A stretch of DNA of 64,000 bases from NCBI RefSeq assembly GCF_002797315.1, contig NZ_KZ454936.1:1239133-1303132 (forward strand). Reading direction: 5' to 3'. The position numbers and the translations under genes were made by a program. This document shows, piece after piece, positions 18,152 through 26,273 of the stretch. Position 1 is the stretch's first letter. Every line of letters begins with the position of its first letter. The DNA comes from Bacillus sp. FJAT-44742 (GTDB lineage: Bacteria > Bacillota > Bacilli > Bacillales > Marinococcaceae). The notes under the pieces are model-generated. The model worked only from the letters and a program-made list of their open reading frames with translations, did no database searches and was not told the DNA's origin.

Positions 18152-19246
18152 ATGAATCCGAAGCTTAAATATAAACTAAGCATCCTGTCTAATGAATTAA
18201 ATGAGCTAGTAAATGCACTTTATGAATCATCCAAGCAGCAACAAACAGTCTCCGCCAAACTTCTCTTGTTCAATTCTCTTCGTTACTTATGGAGAAGAGT
18301 AGATGACTTCCTCTCCCTTAGAGGATTAGCCGGGGTTCTGGTAATCGTTGTGCCTGGGTGGCTTGCTGCGGCTGCTACGAATGCCTTTCAGCCCATAATT
18401 GAGCTTCCCCTAAGTTCTATGCTCGTCCTGATCATCATAGCCATAGTATTGGCAGGAGCTCTTTTGAGAAACCTTGTTTTACATGAAATGAGCAGTGTAG
18501 ACAGTGACATGTTCCACCTTGAAGTATATGAGAAAAGAAAGAAAAAGGAATATAGTTCCCTTATTCCTATGGCAAGAGAAAAAGATTTCCTTTATATCTT
18601 GAAAGAACAATTAGAGCAGGAATTAGAACAGGATATCGAAAAGCTGAGAGAAGAAATAAGGAAGAAGAATGAGTGGATTGAAGAAAAAAATGAATCAATA
18701 AAAGTAAAAGATGAAGCCATCGAAACACTGCTTATTGAACTCGATCACTCTGAAAACTCAGCTGTTTTCTTTAAAGAAAAAGCAGATTTTATGATTGATA
18801 TATTGTACCAGTTAAAAGGGAAGTTAAATTTATTAGTCAATGATCAGTTTAACCTCGATCATATTAACTTTGGTTCTAGTTATACTATTTATAGAATAGA
18901 AGACGCTGGACTTTTCTTTGTAGGCGGCTATGGAATCAATATTGCAGAGGTGGATCGTTTTATCCCGATAAATGATGGGAATAACAAATACATACGATCT
19001 ACCACCAGGAGCCAATCAAACCCCTATATTCAAGAAGACTTTATTTCCTGGACACGAACGCTGCAGGATGGATCGCAATGGGTGCTTTCCTTGCACCTTG
19101 ATCGTTCAAACCGGGACAAGTTGAACATTAAGGATGAAACTGGTAAACTAAATGTAACGATTATCCAGGAGATCCTATGGATTTGCTGCGAGCTATTAAA
19201 CAAGTTCTCAGAAAATAGCCAAGCCCCTAAGAAAGGAGAGGAGTAA
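18152..19246 (+). CDS. Membrane coiled-coil protein with C-terminal GAF-like domain
   Basis: The family is not recognised. The 364 residues show a short N-terminal helical part, two hydrophobic segments (about 60-80 and 90-112), a coiled coil (about 150-215) and a C-terminal globular region that resembles a GAF-like sensor (SYTIYRIEDAGLFFVGGYG, then SQWVLSLHLDRS). The arrangement suggests a membrane-anchored receptor without an output domain. AAAGGAGG fits ATG at 18152 better than the GTG one codon earlier. A small basic protein gene follows after 2 bp. Confidence 0.65.
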   Translation: MNPKLKYKLSILSNELNELVNALYESSKQQQTVSAKLLLFNSLRYLWRRVDDFLSLRGLAGVLVIVVPGWLAAAATNAFQPIIELPLSSMLVLIIIAIVLAGALLRNLVLHEMSSVDSDMFHLEVYEKRKKKEYSSLIPMAREKDFLYILKEQLEQELEQDIEKLREEIRKKNEWIEEKNESIKVKDEAIETLLIELDHSENSAVFFKEKADFMIDILYQLKGKLNLLVNDQFNLDHINFGSSYTIYRIEDAGLFFVGGYGINIAEVDRFIPINDGNNKYIRSTTRSQSNPYIQEDFISWTRTLQDGSQWVLSLHLDRSNRDKLNIKDETGKLNVTIIQEILWICCELLNKFSENSQAPKKGEE

Positions 19247-19248
19247 AG

Positions 19249-19392
19249 ATGGGAGAAGCGCTAAAAGAAAAGCCTTATTCTAAACAACTCTCCGACAAAT
19301 ATATGAAAAAACGCAAGCTTGAAAATAAAAGAGCACGAGAGAAAGCACTTAAAGCATTGAAAAATAATGAGTTAAAAAAGACAGGAAACTAG
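19249..19392 (+). CDS. Small basic protein (47 aa)
   Basis: The sequence begins MGEALKEKPYSKQLSDKY and continues as a Lys/Arg-rich helix (KKRKLENKRAREKALKALK). AAAGGAGAGGAG lies across the end of the preceding gene and gives a good start at 19249. It is translationally linked to the membrane protein upstream and followed by a terminator. The function is unknown. Confidence 0.7.
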   Translation: MGEALKEKPYSKQLSDKYMKKRKLENKRAREKALKALKNNELKKTGN

Positions 19393-19427
19393 AAAAAAGA
19401 CGAACCCCGGTGGTTTCGTCTTTTTTT
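19393..19427 (+). terminator. Intrinsic terminator
   Basis: AAAAAGACGAA pairs with TTCGTCTTTTT with a GC-rich loop and ends in seven T. Confidence 0.8.
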
Positions 19428-19489
19428 ATATGGGTGTATGTAGGATGTTAGTCTCCGGATTCCGACCTCGAAAACTCGTTACATAGAGC

Positions 19490-19597
19490 TTATTTTCCCA
19501 GCGCTTTATTCCCTTTTTCCCTTGCTTTTTCATTTCTTTCCTTCATTTGCTTAATCATTTCATCCATTTGTTTCGATGTTTCAGATTTACTCATCAT
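19490..19597 (-). CDS. Small charged helical protein (35 aa)
   Basis: The frame reads MMSKSETSKQMDEMIKQMKE followed by a Lys/Glu-rich tail ending NKALGK. GAGGAGGCAGGA precedes the two ATG codons. It faces the gene at 19249 across the terminator region. No family is recognised, but the strong ribosome binding site and biased composition support a real gene. Confidence 0.6.
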   Translation of the reverse strand: MMSKSETSKQMDEMIKQMKERNEKAREKGNKALGK

Positions 19598-19903
19598 TCC
19601 TGCCTCCTCAAAGATCGGTTTTTATCATCTTGACCGAATGCTTGTTGATTTATACAGAGAGAAGGTGGACGAGCTTTTAGTCTGTCGGTTATCTCTACAT
19701 ACTTGTCCCATTTTAGGCGGATATAATGCCAGGGAGTATGGACCTTGTAGAATAGTCATGTAAGATTATATAGGAAAAAGATGCTAATGTAAGTAAAATG
19801 GAGAAACCCATGATGGAGTGATGGGAGAAATAGTATGGTCTGCAGAATCCCCATCTAGAAGCAAGACGGTAACAAATATAATATTTGCCAGGGAGATATT
19901 TTT
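19598..19903. other. Intergenic stretch without a visible gene
   Basis: No frame with a ribosome binding site and no strong hairpin was found. The right end contains CAGGGAGAT, the former ribosome binding site of the methyltransferase fragment that follows. Confidence 0.4.
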
Positions 19904-20103
19904 TTGAATAAACAAAAAAAGAAGATGTGAAACAGCAGTTAGGGAAAAATGCACAGGGATACACAGTCAGTGAACTTCATGCAAAAGGAAAGGACCTTCC
20001 GCTGTTAGTATCCCTCTCAGATAAGAAGGGGAGTGAACAGTTATTAGATGTGGCAACAGGGACAGGACACACTGTCAATGCCTTTGCCCCTTACGTTGCT
20101 TAA
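19904..20103 (+). pseudogene. 5' fragment of a class I methyltransferase gene
   Basis: From 19921 the translation GKNAQGYTVSELHAKGKDL and SEQLLDVATGTGHTVNAF is nearly the same as the N-terminus of the intact methyltransferase at 39290, including the SAM motif DVATGxGHT. The start region carries two extra A in an A-run (19914-19920), which puts the TTG start out of frame. The match stops at YVA, followed by TAA. It is a truncated, dead paralogue. Confidence 0.8.
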
Positions 20104-20302
20104 CACCACTAAGTAAAGCAAGTGGCGTCTATTATATTTAAAATTTTCAGACTATTTATTGCATCTCTGAATTTTTGATGCTACCCTAATAATTAGACAC
20201 CTCAACAGCCACGGCAGGACCTCCTCTGTAGAAGAACGATTTATTCATAAATTTAGTTGTAAGTGAAAATCCTTGTTACACCCTTTTTAAATACCTATGA
20301 GC

Positions 20303-20330
20303 AAAACATACTAACCGGTTAGTATGTTTT
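20303..20330. promoter_or_regulatory. Perfect 28-bp palindrome, probable TetR-family operator
   Basis: AAAACATACTAACC (20303-20316) is followed directly by its exact reverse complement. The core ATACTAACCGGTTAGTAT resembles operators of TetR/AcrR-family regulators. It lies 18 bp before the start codon and just before the ribosome binding site of the thioesterase gene, so it probably controls the whole acyl-CoA operon. The regulator gene is not in this window. Confidence 0.7.
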
Positions 20331-20347
20331 GGAAGGAGGAAGAACTC

Positions 20348-20785
20348 TTGTTATCAGATTATTATTTTTCACATCCCATACGAGTCCGTTATTCAGAAAT
20401 TGACGGTCAAAAAATTGTTTTTAATGCCCATTATTCAACTTATATTGACGTTGCAGTAACCGAATATTTTCGTACAGTGATCAGCCCCGATTGGATGCAA
20501 TTAGCAGAGGAAAATGTATTTGATCTGGTCGTTCGAAAAATGACGCTTGAATTTCTTTCTCCAGCAAAGCTTGATGACATGCTACAGGTTCATTGCCGGG
20601 TGAAAAAGATCGGTACTTCAAGCATGACCTTTGAATATGTCATCACTCGTGACGAAGAAGTCCTTGTTCAAGCTGAATCCATACAAGTTTGTTTTGATAG
20701 TACAGCCGGAAAGGCAAAAGCGATACCAAAAGAAGTAGTAGATAAAATAAGCTCGTTTGAAGGGACGGCCCTTTCAGTGAAATAA
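20348..20785 (+). CDS. YbgC/4HBT-type acyl-CoA thioesterase
   Basis: This is a predicted hotdog-fold acyl-CoA thioesterase of about 145 residues. It contains the 4HBT pattern VRYSEIDGQKIVFNAHYSTY, in which the Asp of SEIDGQ is the usual catalytic position. TTG at 20348 is chosen because GGAAGGAGGA lies 7 bases upstream. An ATG at 20324 falls inside the operator palindrome and has no ribosome binding site. It opens an operon with carboxyltransferase, acyl-CoA ligase and symporter genes, consistent with acyl-CoA turnover. Confidence 0.8.
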   Translation: MLSDYYFSHPIRVRYSEIDGQKIVFNAHYSTYIDVAVTEYFRTVISPDWMQLAEENVFDLVVRKMTLEFLSPAKLDDMLQVHCRVKKIGTSSMTFEYVITRDEEVLVQAESIQVCFDSTAGKAKAIPKEVVDKISSFEGTALSVK

Positions 20786-20799
20786 GAGGAGGAGTTTTG

Positions 20800-21252
20800 G
20801 TGTTATCTATTCATCGTCGTAAATGGGAAACGTTTGTGGGAATCCCCCAGAACCAGGCTGCCGACTTGTTTAAAGGAGTTCTTTCTCAAAACAAAATCCC
20901 TTATAAGGAGAAGAGACGGCCTCCTTTTTATATGTACGATTCTAAGCATGAAAGAATTTTACTTGAAACTGATGAAATGACCATTACCTTGATTTATGTT
21001 TCAGGAGACCCTCTGACTCGTTTCTTCTCGGGGATGGTAGGAAGTCGCAAGCATTTTGAGGGAATTACCTTTTTATCGGTTACCTACTCTGATAATAAAA
21101 GAGTTTTACGTCAACTCCTTACTGATTTACAGGAATTGTGTCAGACGTCTCCATGGATCATTACTAATCATCCCCGTTTTCAATTTGCCTACTTATTACA
21201 GGCAAAGAATCGATTGAAATGGAAAAGAATGTGTACCTGGGAAAGGGATTGA
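20800..21252 (+). CDS. Conserved hypothetical protein of the acyl-CoA operon
   Basis: No domain is recognised in about 150 residues. It is soluble and basic, with the pattern ILLETDEMTITLIYVSGDPL in the middle and a Trp/Lys-rich end. GTG at 20800 lies 7 bases after AGGAGG; TTG at 20797 is also possible. It sits 14 bp after the thioesterase gene and 13 bp before the carboxyltransferase gene, clearly in the same operon. Its function is unknown. Confidence 0.6.
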   Translation: MLSIHRRKWETFVGIPQNQAADLFKGVLSQNKIPYKEKRRPPFYMYDSKHERILLETDEMTITLIYVSGDPLTRFFSGMVGSRKHFEGITFLSVTYSDNKRVLRQLLTDLQELCQTSPWIITNHPRFQFAYLLQAKNRLKWKRMCTWERD

Positions 21253-21265
21253 AAGGAGAGATATC

Positions 21266-22822
21266 ATGAACGAAGAAGTGACCATGAACCAACTGATAGA
21301 GGAGTTGGAAGACAAAAGAAAACGAGCTCTGTTAATGGGGGGAGAAGAAAAAATTCATAGACACCATGAGTGTGGATTTTACACGGCTAGAGAAAGAATC
21401 GAAAAACTCCTGGATGCTGGCAGTTTCATAGAATTTGGTGCCTTAAGCCATTCCACGTTTCCTGGTGCAGAAGAAAAGAGTGCTGCCGATGGAATGGTAT
21501 GCGGAGTTGGAAAAATTGAAGGACGGCCTGTAGTGGTGGAAGCGGTTGACAAGACTGTGTTTGCCGGCACAGAAGGGGAAGTTCATCTTCGTAAATCAGA
21601 GGCACTGCACGAGTATGCCCTTAAGCGGGGGTTTCCAGTTTTTAACCTGGGGGAAGGTGGGGGTCTCAGGATGCCTGATGGGATGGGATCCGATGGCATA
21701 AGTGATAAGCTATTTCCTCAAAACCTCCTGACCATTGGACGAAAGATCCCAATGATATCAAGCATCCTGGGTGATAGTTACGGGGGCCCGACCTGGCTTA
21801 CCGTCTCCTCAGATTTTGCCACCCAAGTAAAAGGAACCTCCATGGCGGTTGCCGGACCCAGAATGCTGGAGATGGCAACAGGAGAGGAGATTTCTCCAGA
21901 GGAGTTAGGTGGATGGGAGGTTCATGCAAAGGTGACTGGACAAATTGATCATGTCTCAGAGTCAGAGGAAGAAGCAATTGAGGCCATGAAAGATTTCTTT
22001 CGCTATATGCCCCTTAACGCTGAACAAGAGCCGCCAAGAAAAGCAACAAAAGATGATGCTGATCGAAGGCTGGACGAGGTCTTTGACCTGGTCCCTACAA
22101 GGCGGACAAGAGCGTACGATATGAAAAAACTTATTAAGCTAATTATGGATGATGGTGAATTCTTTGAGTTAAAGCCATTATTTGGACAATCATTGCTAAC
22201 AGGACTTGCTCACTTAAATGGGCAGGTCGTAGGGGTGATTGCCAATCAACCGATGAAATTTGCTGGTTCAAGCGGTCCGGAGGAATGTGATAAAGCAACG
22301 GATTTCATTTGTTTATGTGACTCGTTTCATATTCCCCTCGTTTTCTTACATGACATTCCAGGCTTCAGAGTGAGCAGCTCTGCTGAGAAAAAGAAGGTTC
22401 CAAGCAAGATTATGCAGTGGAATCAAGCCTTGGCCAGGTCAACTGTACCTAAACTATCAGTTATAATTCGAAAAAGCATCGGAGCAGCCTATGGCAATAT
22501 GTGCGGACCGACGATGGGAGCAGACTTTGTTGTAGCCTGGCCGAGTGCAGAAATAAATTTTACCGGTCCGGAAGTGGGAGTCAATGTAGTTTATGGCAGA
22601 AAGCTGAAGGATGCAGAGGAACCGGATCGAGAAAGAGAAAAACTTCTTGCTGCCTGGGGATTTGACAGTTCACCGTATAAGGCGGCGGGCAAATTTCTCA
22701 TCGATGATGTGATTGATCCTCGAGATACAAGAAAGTTTCTATGTCAAATGCTTGAATATGCTTGTGTAAATAAAGGTTCAAAAAGTAAACGATTGTTAGC
22801 TGATTGGCCGACAAGTTTCTAA
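21266..22822 (+). CDS. Acyl-CoA carboxylase carboxyltransferase subunit (PccB-like)
   Basis: This subunit transfers a carboxyl group between biotin and an acyl-CoA. The 518 residues show both crotonase-like halves: RERIEKLLDAGSFIEFGALS and a Gly-rich GEGGGLRMPDG in the first, and VFLHDIPGFRVSSSAEKK and SIGAAYGNMCGPTMGADF in the second. The second half holds the acyl-CoA-binding signatures of propionyl- or methylcrotonyl-CoA carboxylases. No biotin carboxylase or biotin carrier is encoded nearby, so the partner subunits are elsewhere or the protein acts in a decarboxylase. The ribosome binding site is AAAGGAGAG. Confidence 0.85.
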   Translation: MNEEVTMNQLIEELEDKRKRALLMGGEEKIHRHHECGFYTARERIEKLLDAGSFIEFGALSHSTFPGAEEKSAADGMVCGVGKIEGRPVVVEAVDKTVFAGTEGEVHLRKSEALHEYALKRGFPVFNLGEGGGLRMPDGMGSDGISDKLFPQNLLTIGRKIPMISSILGDSYGGPTWLTVSSDFATQVKGTSMAVAGPRMLEMATGEEISPEELGGWEVHAKVTGQIDHVSESEEEAIEAMKDFFRYMPLNAEQEPPRKATKDDADRRLDEVFDLVPTRRTRAYDMKKLIKLIMDDGEFFELKPLFGQSLLTGLAHLNGQVVGVIANQPMKFAGSSGPEECDKATDFICLCDSFHIPLVFLHDIPGFRVSSSAEKKKVPSKIMQWNQALARSTVPKLSVIIRKSIGAAYGNMCGPTMGADFVVAWPSAEINFTGPEVGVNVVYGRKLKDAEEPDREREKLLAAWGFDSSPYKAAGKFLIDDVIDPRDTRKFLCQMLEYACVNKGSKSKRLLADWPTSF

Positions 22823-22842
22823 ATGATAGGGAGGATGGAAGG

Positions 22843-24507
22843 ATGAAAAACGTGTGGATGCAAAACTGGCCGGAGGATGTACCGAAGGAATTAACCTACC
22901 GATTAGGAAAGAAACCCCTTCACGAATATGTAGAAGATCATGCTACCAATAGACCTGATGAGTCAGCCTACATTTATTACGGGAATGAAATAACCTGGAA
23001 GGATATAAACGACGCGAGCAATCAATTTGCAAATTTCTTACTGGAAAAAGGAGTTGAAACGGGAGACCGCATTGGATTATTTATGCAGAATTGTCCCCAG
23101 TACATTATTGCTCACTACGGGGCCCAAAAGCTCGGAGTGATTGTCTGTCCATTAAACCCGATGTATAAGGAAACCGAACTGGAGTATTTAATCAACGAGA
23201 CGAGTATGCGGGTCATTGTAGCTGGTGATGAAATATACCCCCAAATCGAACATATTCGTGCTCACATTCCGTCCCTTGAAGTGGCTGTCACAACGAATTA
23301 CCAGGACTTTATGGGAAAAGAGAGTCCGTACCCATTTCCTGCTGATTTTCAGTATGAAAAGAAGAGAGCAGCGTCAGGCGTGTTTGATTTGAAAGAAGAA
23401 TTAGAGAAGTATCCAGCGGACTTCATGAAACGTTCTGTGAAAGTAGACGAAGACGTAGCTTTAATGGTCTTCACCTCCGGGACAACAGGTAGACCAAAAG
23501 GAGCGATGCTCACTTATGAAAACGCTTTATTTAAAACGGCCGCCGCAGTACTGGCAAACGGGGCACGATCTGATGATAGATGGCTTGCGGTGATGCCGTT
23601 ATGTCATATTGCAGGCATGGTGATGGGAGTCAATATTCCAGTTTACTCGGGGACGCCATGTGTTCTGTTGACCAAATTTGAACCAGAGCCTGTGATAACG
23701 GCTATAGAGAAATATGAAATAAGTTTTTGGTATAGTGTGGCTCCGATGAACGCTGGACTTCTCCAATACCCGGGGCTAAAGGAAAGAAAGTTAAATACTC
23801 TTAGACGAAATCTGGCTACTAGCTTTGGTATGCCAGTCACTGAAGAGTTAGCTGACAAATGGAAGGACGTGACAGGCGGCTGCCAGATGTATGAAGCGGC
23901 CTATGGATTAAGTGAGACTCACACGTGTGACACCTTTATGCCAGCAGACAACATCAAGTTCGGCAGCTGCGGGATTCCTGTTTTTGATACCGAAATGAGG
24001 ATTGTTAATCTCGAAACAGGAGAGGACCAGTCTGTTGGAGAGCAAGGGGAGATTGTCATTAAAAATCCTGGTGTATTCAAAGGGTATTGGAACCGCCCTG
24101 AAGCCACAAGAGAAACTCTCAGGAATGGGTGGGTCCACACGGGAGATATTGGATACTTCAGCGAAGATGGTTATCTCTTCTTTAGCGGCAGAGTAAAAGA
24201 AATGATTAAATGCTCCGGCTACAGTGTCTTTCCAGAGGATGTCGAGGAAATGTTAATGGAACATCCTGCGATTGCACAAGTTGCAGTGGTTGGTGTACCA
24301 GATTCTGTCCGCGGTGAAAGTGTTAAAGCATTTGTAATCTTGAATCCATCAGTCGAAAAGGTTTCTGAAGAAGAGATTATTAAGTGGTCTAAGGAGAAAA
24401 TGGCAGCTTACAAATATCCCCGGTATGTAGAGTTTCGCGAACAGCTTCCAGCTACAAGCTCAGGAAAAGTGTTACGGAGACTCTTAAAAGAAGGTAGTGA
24501 AGCGTAA
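22843..24507 (+). CDS. AMP-forming acyl-CoA synthetase
   Basis: This enzyme activates a carboxylic acid to its CoA thioester through an acyl-AMP. The 554 residues contain the ANL signatures MVFTSGTTGRPKGAMLTY, YGLSETHTCDTFMP and TGDIGYFSEDGYLFFSGRVK, and the C-terminal Lys in SSGKVLRRLL. ATG at 22843 follows GGATGGAAGG; the longer frame from 22804 overlaps the carboxyltransferase gene. Its place between carboxyltransferase and a sodium symporter suggests that the symporter imports the acid activated here. Confidence 0.9.
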   Translation: MKNVWMQNWPEDVPKELTYRLGKKPLHEYVEDHATNRPDESAYIYYGNEITWKDINDASNQFANFLLEKGVETGDRIGLFMQNCPQYIIAHYGAQKLGVIVCPLNPMYKETELEYLINETSMRVIVAGDEIYPQIEHIRAHIPSLEVAVTTNYQDFMGKESPYPFPADFQYEKKRAASGVFDLKEELEKYPADFMKRSVKVDEDVALMVFTSGTTGRPKGAMLTYENALFKTAAAVLANGARSDDRWLAVMPLCHIAGMVMGVNIPVYSGTPCVLLTKFEPEPVITAIEKYEISFWYSVAPMNAGLLQYPGLKERKLNTLRRNLATSFGMPVTEELADKWKDVTGGCQMYEAAYGLSETHTCDTFMPADNIKFGSCGIPVFDTEMRIVNLETGEDQSVGEQGEIVIKNPGVFKGYWNRPEATRETLRNGWVHTGDIGYFSEDGYLFFSGRVKEMIKCSGYSVFPEDVEEMLMEHPAIAQVAVVGVPDSVRGESVKAFVILNPSVEKVSEEEIIKWSKEKMAAYKYPRYVEFREQLPATSSGKVLRRLLKEGSEA

Positions 24508-24752
24508 TGGGAAACTGGTACCGTCTGCCAAAAGGGGAAGGGTGGTTCCTGGTTGGAATTTTCCTTTATGCCGGTGTCTTCTTTTTACCATGGAGTTATG
24601 ATGTAATGATTCTTCATCTAACGCTTCAGGCATGGGGAGCGTATGCGTTGCATCTTATTGCTCCGGTTGTGGCGATTTATTTGATTATAAGGAGCAAGTC
24701 CAAAGAGGTGAACATCGACAGCGAGCGATCTAATCGCTCCTTCGATACTTAA
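24507..24752 (+). CDS. Small two-span membrane protein paired with symporter
   Basis: The 81 residues contain two hydrophobic spans (about 13-32 and 42-63), FLPWSYDV between them and a charged tail. The ATG overlaps the preceding stop as TAATG, and the sodium symporter gene begins 22 bp later. Small membrane partners of this size are encoded next to several sodium:solute symporters and are thought to assist them. No exact family is claimed. Confidence 0.65.
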   Translation: MGNWYRLPKGEGWFLVGIFLYAGVFFLPWSYDVMILHLTLQAWGAYALHLIAPVVAIYLIIRSKSKEVNIDSERSNRSFDT

Positions 24753-24774
24753 GTATTTAATAGGGGGAGTAAAA

Positions 24775-26229
24775 GTGAAGACAGTTGAGCTTTCGATCAT
24801 GATTATGTATTTACTTTTTTTGGTAGTACTTGGACTATACAGCCAAAGGCGTATCTCGAAATCTCAAACTGGTATAGAAGATTATTATGTAGCAGGCCGT
24901 AAGATTGGGACCGGAGTGAATTCTCTGGCTATGCTGGCGGCGCTTGGTAGTGGGGGGTCATTTATGGCCGGGGCCGGGACGATATGGAACTTAGGTTTTC
25001 CATTCCTGGCCTGGATGACCGTTGGATCTGTTGTCGGGTTTTCTGTAGCAAGTGTATTAGTAGCCAAGCCATTGCGCAATTCACAGAAATTTACTGTATC
25101 TGAGTTTATTAATGATCGCTTTGGAGGAAAATTCTTTAAAATTGCGATTCCCGTGGTCATTATTATTGGCTCTGCAATGTACTTAATGTCACAAATGACT
25201 GCTGGAGGATTAATTGCCTCCTATGTAACGGGGTTATCCTATGAATGGGGCCTGATAATTATTGTCCTCGTCTTTATATTCTATGTATCCCTGGGCGGTA
25301 TGCTTGCAGTCACGTGGACGAATATACTACAAGGCGCTATGATGATTTTTTTAATTTCCTCTATCGTTATTGCCGGGGTTATTCATCTTCCAATGGACTG
25401 GCCATCGTTTTTTGTAAATGCAACGAGTGAGAATCCTGCTCTCGCATCGGTTGGTGCTACGCTGCCTGTAGCGGCTTACATGGGAGCGTTTGTTACGTGG
25501 GCAACGGCGGTCTGTGTTACGCCCCATTTAGTAATGAGAATTTTTACGGCAAGTAATGTAAGGTCTGCAAAATTATCTTTAAATATAAGTATGTTGATAT
25601 TTGGAATTTTAATGATTGGAATGGGTCTTGTCATCGTGCCTTATATACCAACAATGGATGCAACGTTGCTTTCAAACTCACCACCTGATATGTGGCTGCT
25701 TTTAATCGCAGAACAATTTTTCGGTCCATTCCTTATGGGGATTATTACAGCGGGTATAATGGCTGCGGTCATGTCTTCAACCGATGCCCTGCTTTTAGCG
25801 GTCAGCAGTGCTTTTTCATATGACTTATATAAAGGAGTCTTAAACCCGAATGCCAGTAGAGAAAGAGTCGTGAAAGTATCGATGGCCTTCACCTGGGTGG
25901 TTGGGATTGTCGTTATGCTGCTTTCTCTTAATCCGCCCGCCTTCTTAATTGTATTATATACGGCGGCAGTAGGATTTATGGTTTCAAGTTTATTCAGTCC
26001 AATAGTATTGGGGATCTGGTGGAAGAAAGCCTCTCGAACAGGAGCGATTATTGGTCTGTTAACAGGTTCGATTAGTTTTCTCATTTGCTTTATCTTCTTC
26101 ACGATGCCGTACAATTCAGAAATCTTAATCGCTCTTCCAGTCTCATTAGTATCCATGTATGTTGTCTCTTTATTTAGTGAAAAGGCATCACAAGAGATCA
26201 TTGAGAAGATGGATGCGTACCATTTATAA
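24775..26229 (+). CDS. Sodium:solute symporter (SSS family)
   Basis: This is a sodium-driven transporter with about 13 membrane spans in 484 residues. SSS features are ISKSQTGIEDYYVAGRKIG after the first span, LAALGSGGSFMAGAG, and ITAGIMAAVMSSTDALLLA in the later core. The start is GTG after AGGGGGAG. It is the last gene of the operon and ends in a strong terminator shared with the convergent peroxiredoxin gene. Its substrate is probably a carboxylate, given the ligase upstream; this is inference. Confidence 0.88.
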   Translation: MKTVELSIMIMYLLFLVVLGLYSQRRISKSQTGIEDYYVAGRKIGTGVNSLAMLAALGSGGSFMAGAGTIWNLGFPFLAWMTVGSVVGFSVASVLVAKPLRNSQKFTVSEFINDRFGGKFFKIAIPVVIIIGSAMYLMSQMTAGGLIASYVTGLSYEWGLIIIVLVFIFYVSLGGMLAVTWTNILQGAMMIFLISSIVIAGVIHLPMDWPSFFVNATSENPALASVGATLPVAAYMGAFVTWATAVCVTPHLVMRIFTASNVRSAKLSLNISMLIFGILMIGMGLVIVPYIPTMDATLLSNSPPDMWLLLIAEQFFGPFLMGIITAGIMAAVMSSTDALLLAVSSAFSYDLYKGVLNPNASRERVVKVSMAFTWVVGIVVMLLSLNPPAFLIVLYTAAVGFMVSSLFSPIVLGIWWKKASRTGAIIGLLTGSISFLICFIFFTMPYNSEILIALPVSLVSMYVVSLFSEKASQEIIEKMDAYHL

Positions 26230-26273
26230 AAGCAAAAAAAAGGCTTGCCAGCGAGCGAGCCTTTTTTTTGCTT
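26228..26273. terminator. Bidirectional intrinsic terminator
   Basis: A long stem (AAAAGCAAAAAAAGGCT against AGCCTTTTTTTTGCTTTT) overlaps the end of the symporter gene. It offers a T-run on either strand, so it can end both the symporter operon and the convergent peroxiredoxin gene. Confidence 0.85.

Noticed and set aside
20324-20347. ATG at 20324 as the start of the thioesterase
   Set aside because: The codon is part of the operator palindrome and has no ribosome binding site; TTG at 20348 follows a strong one.
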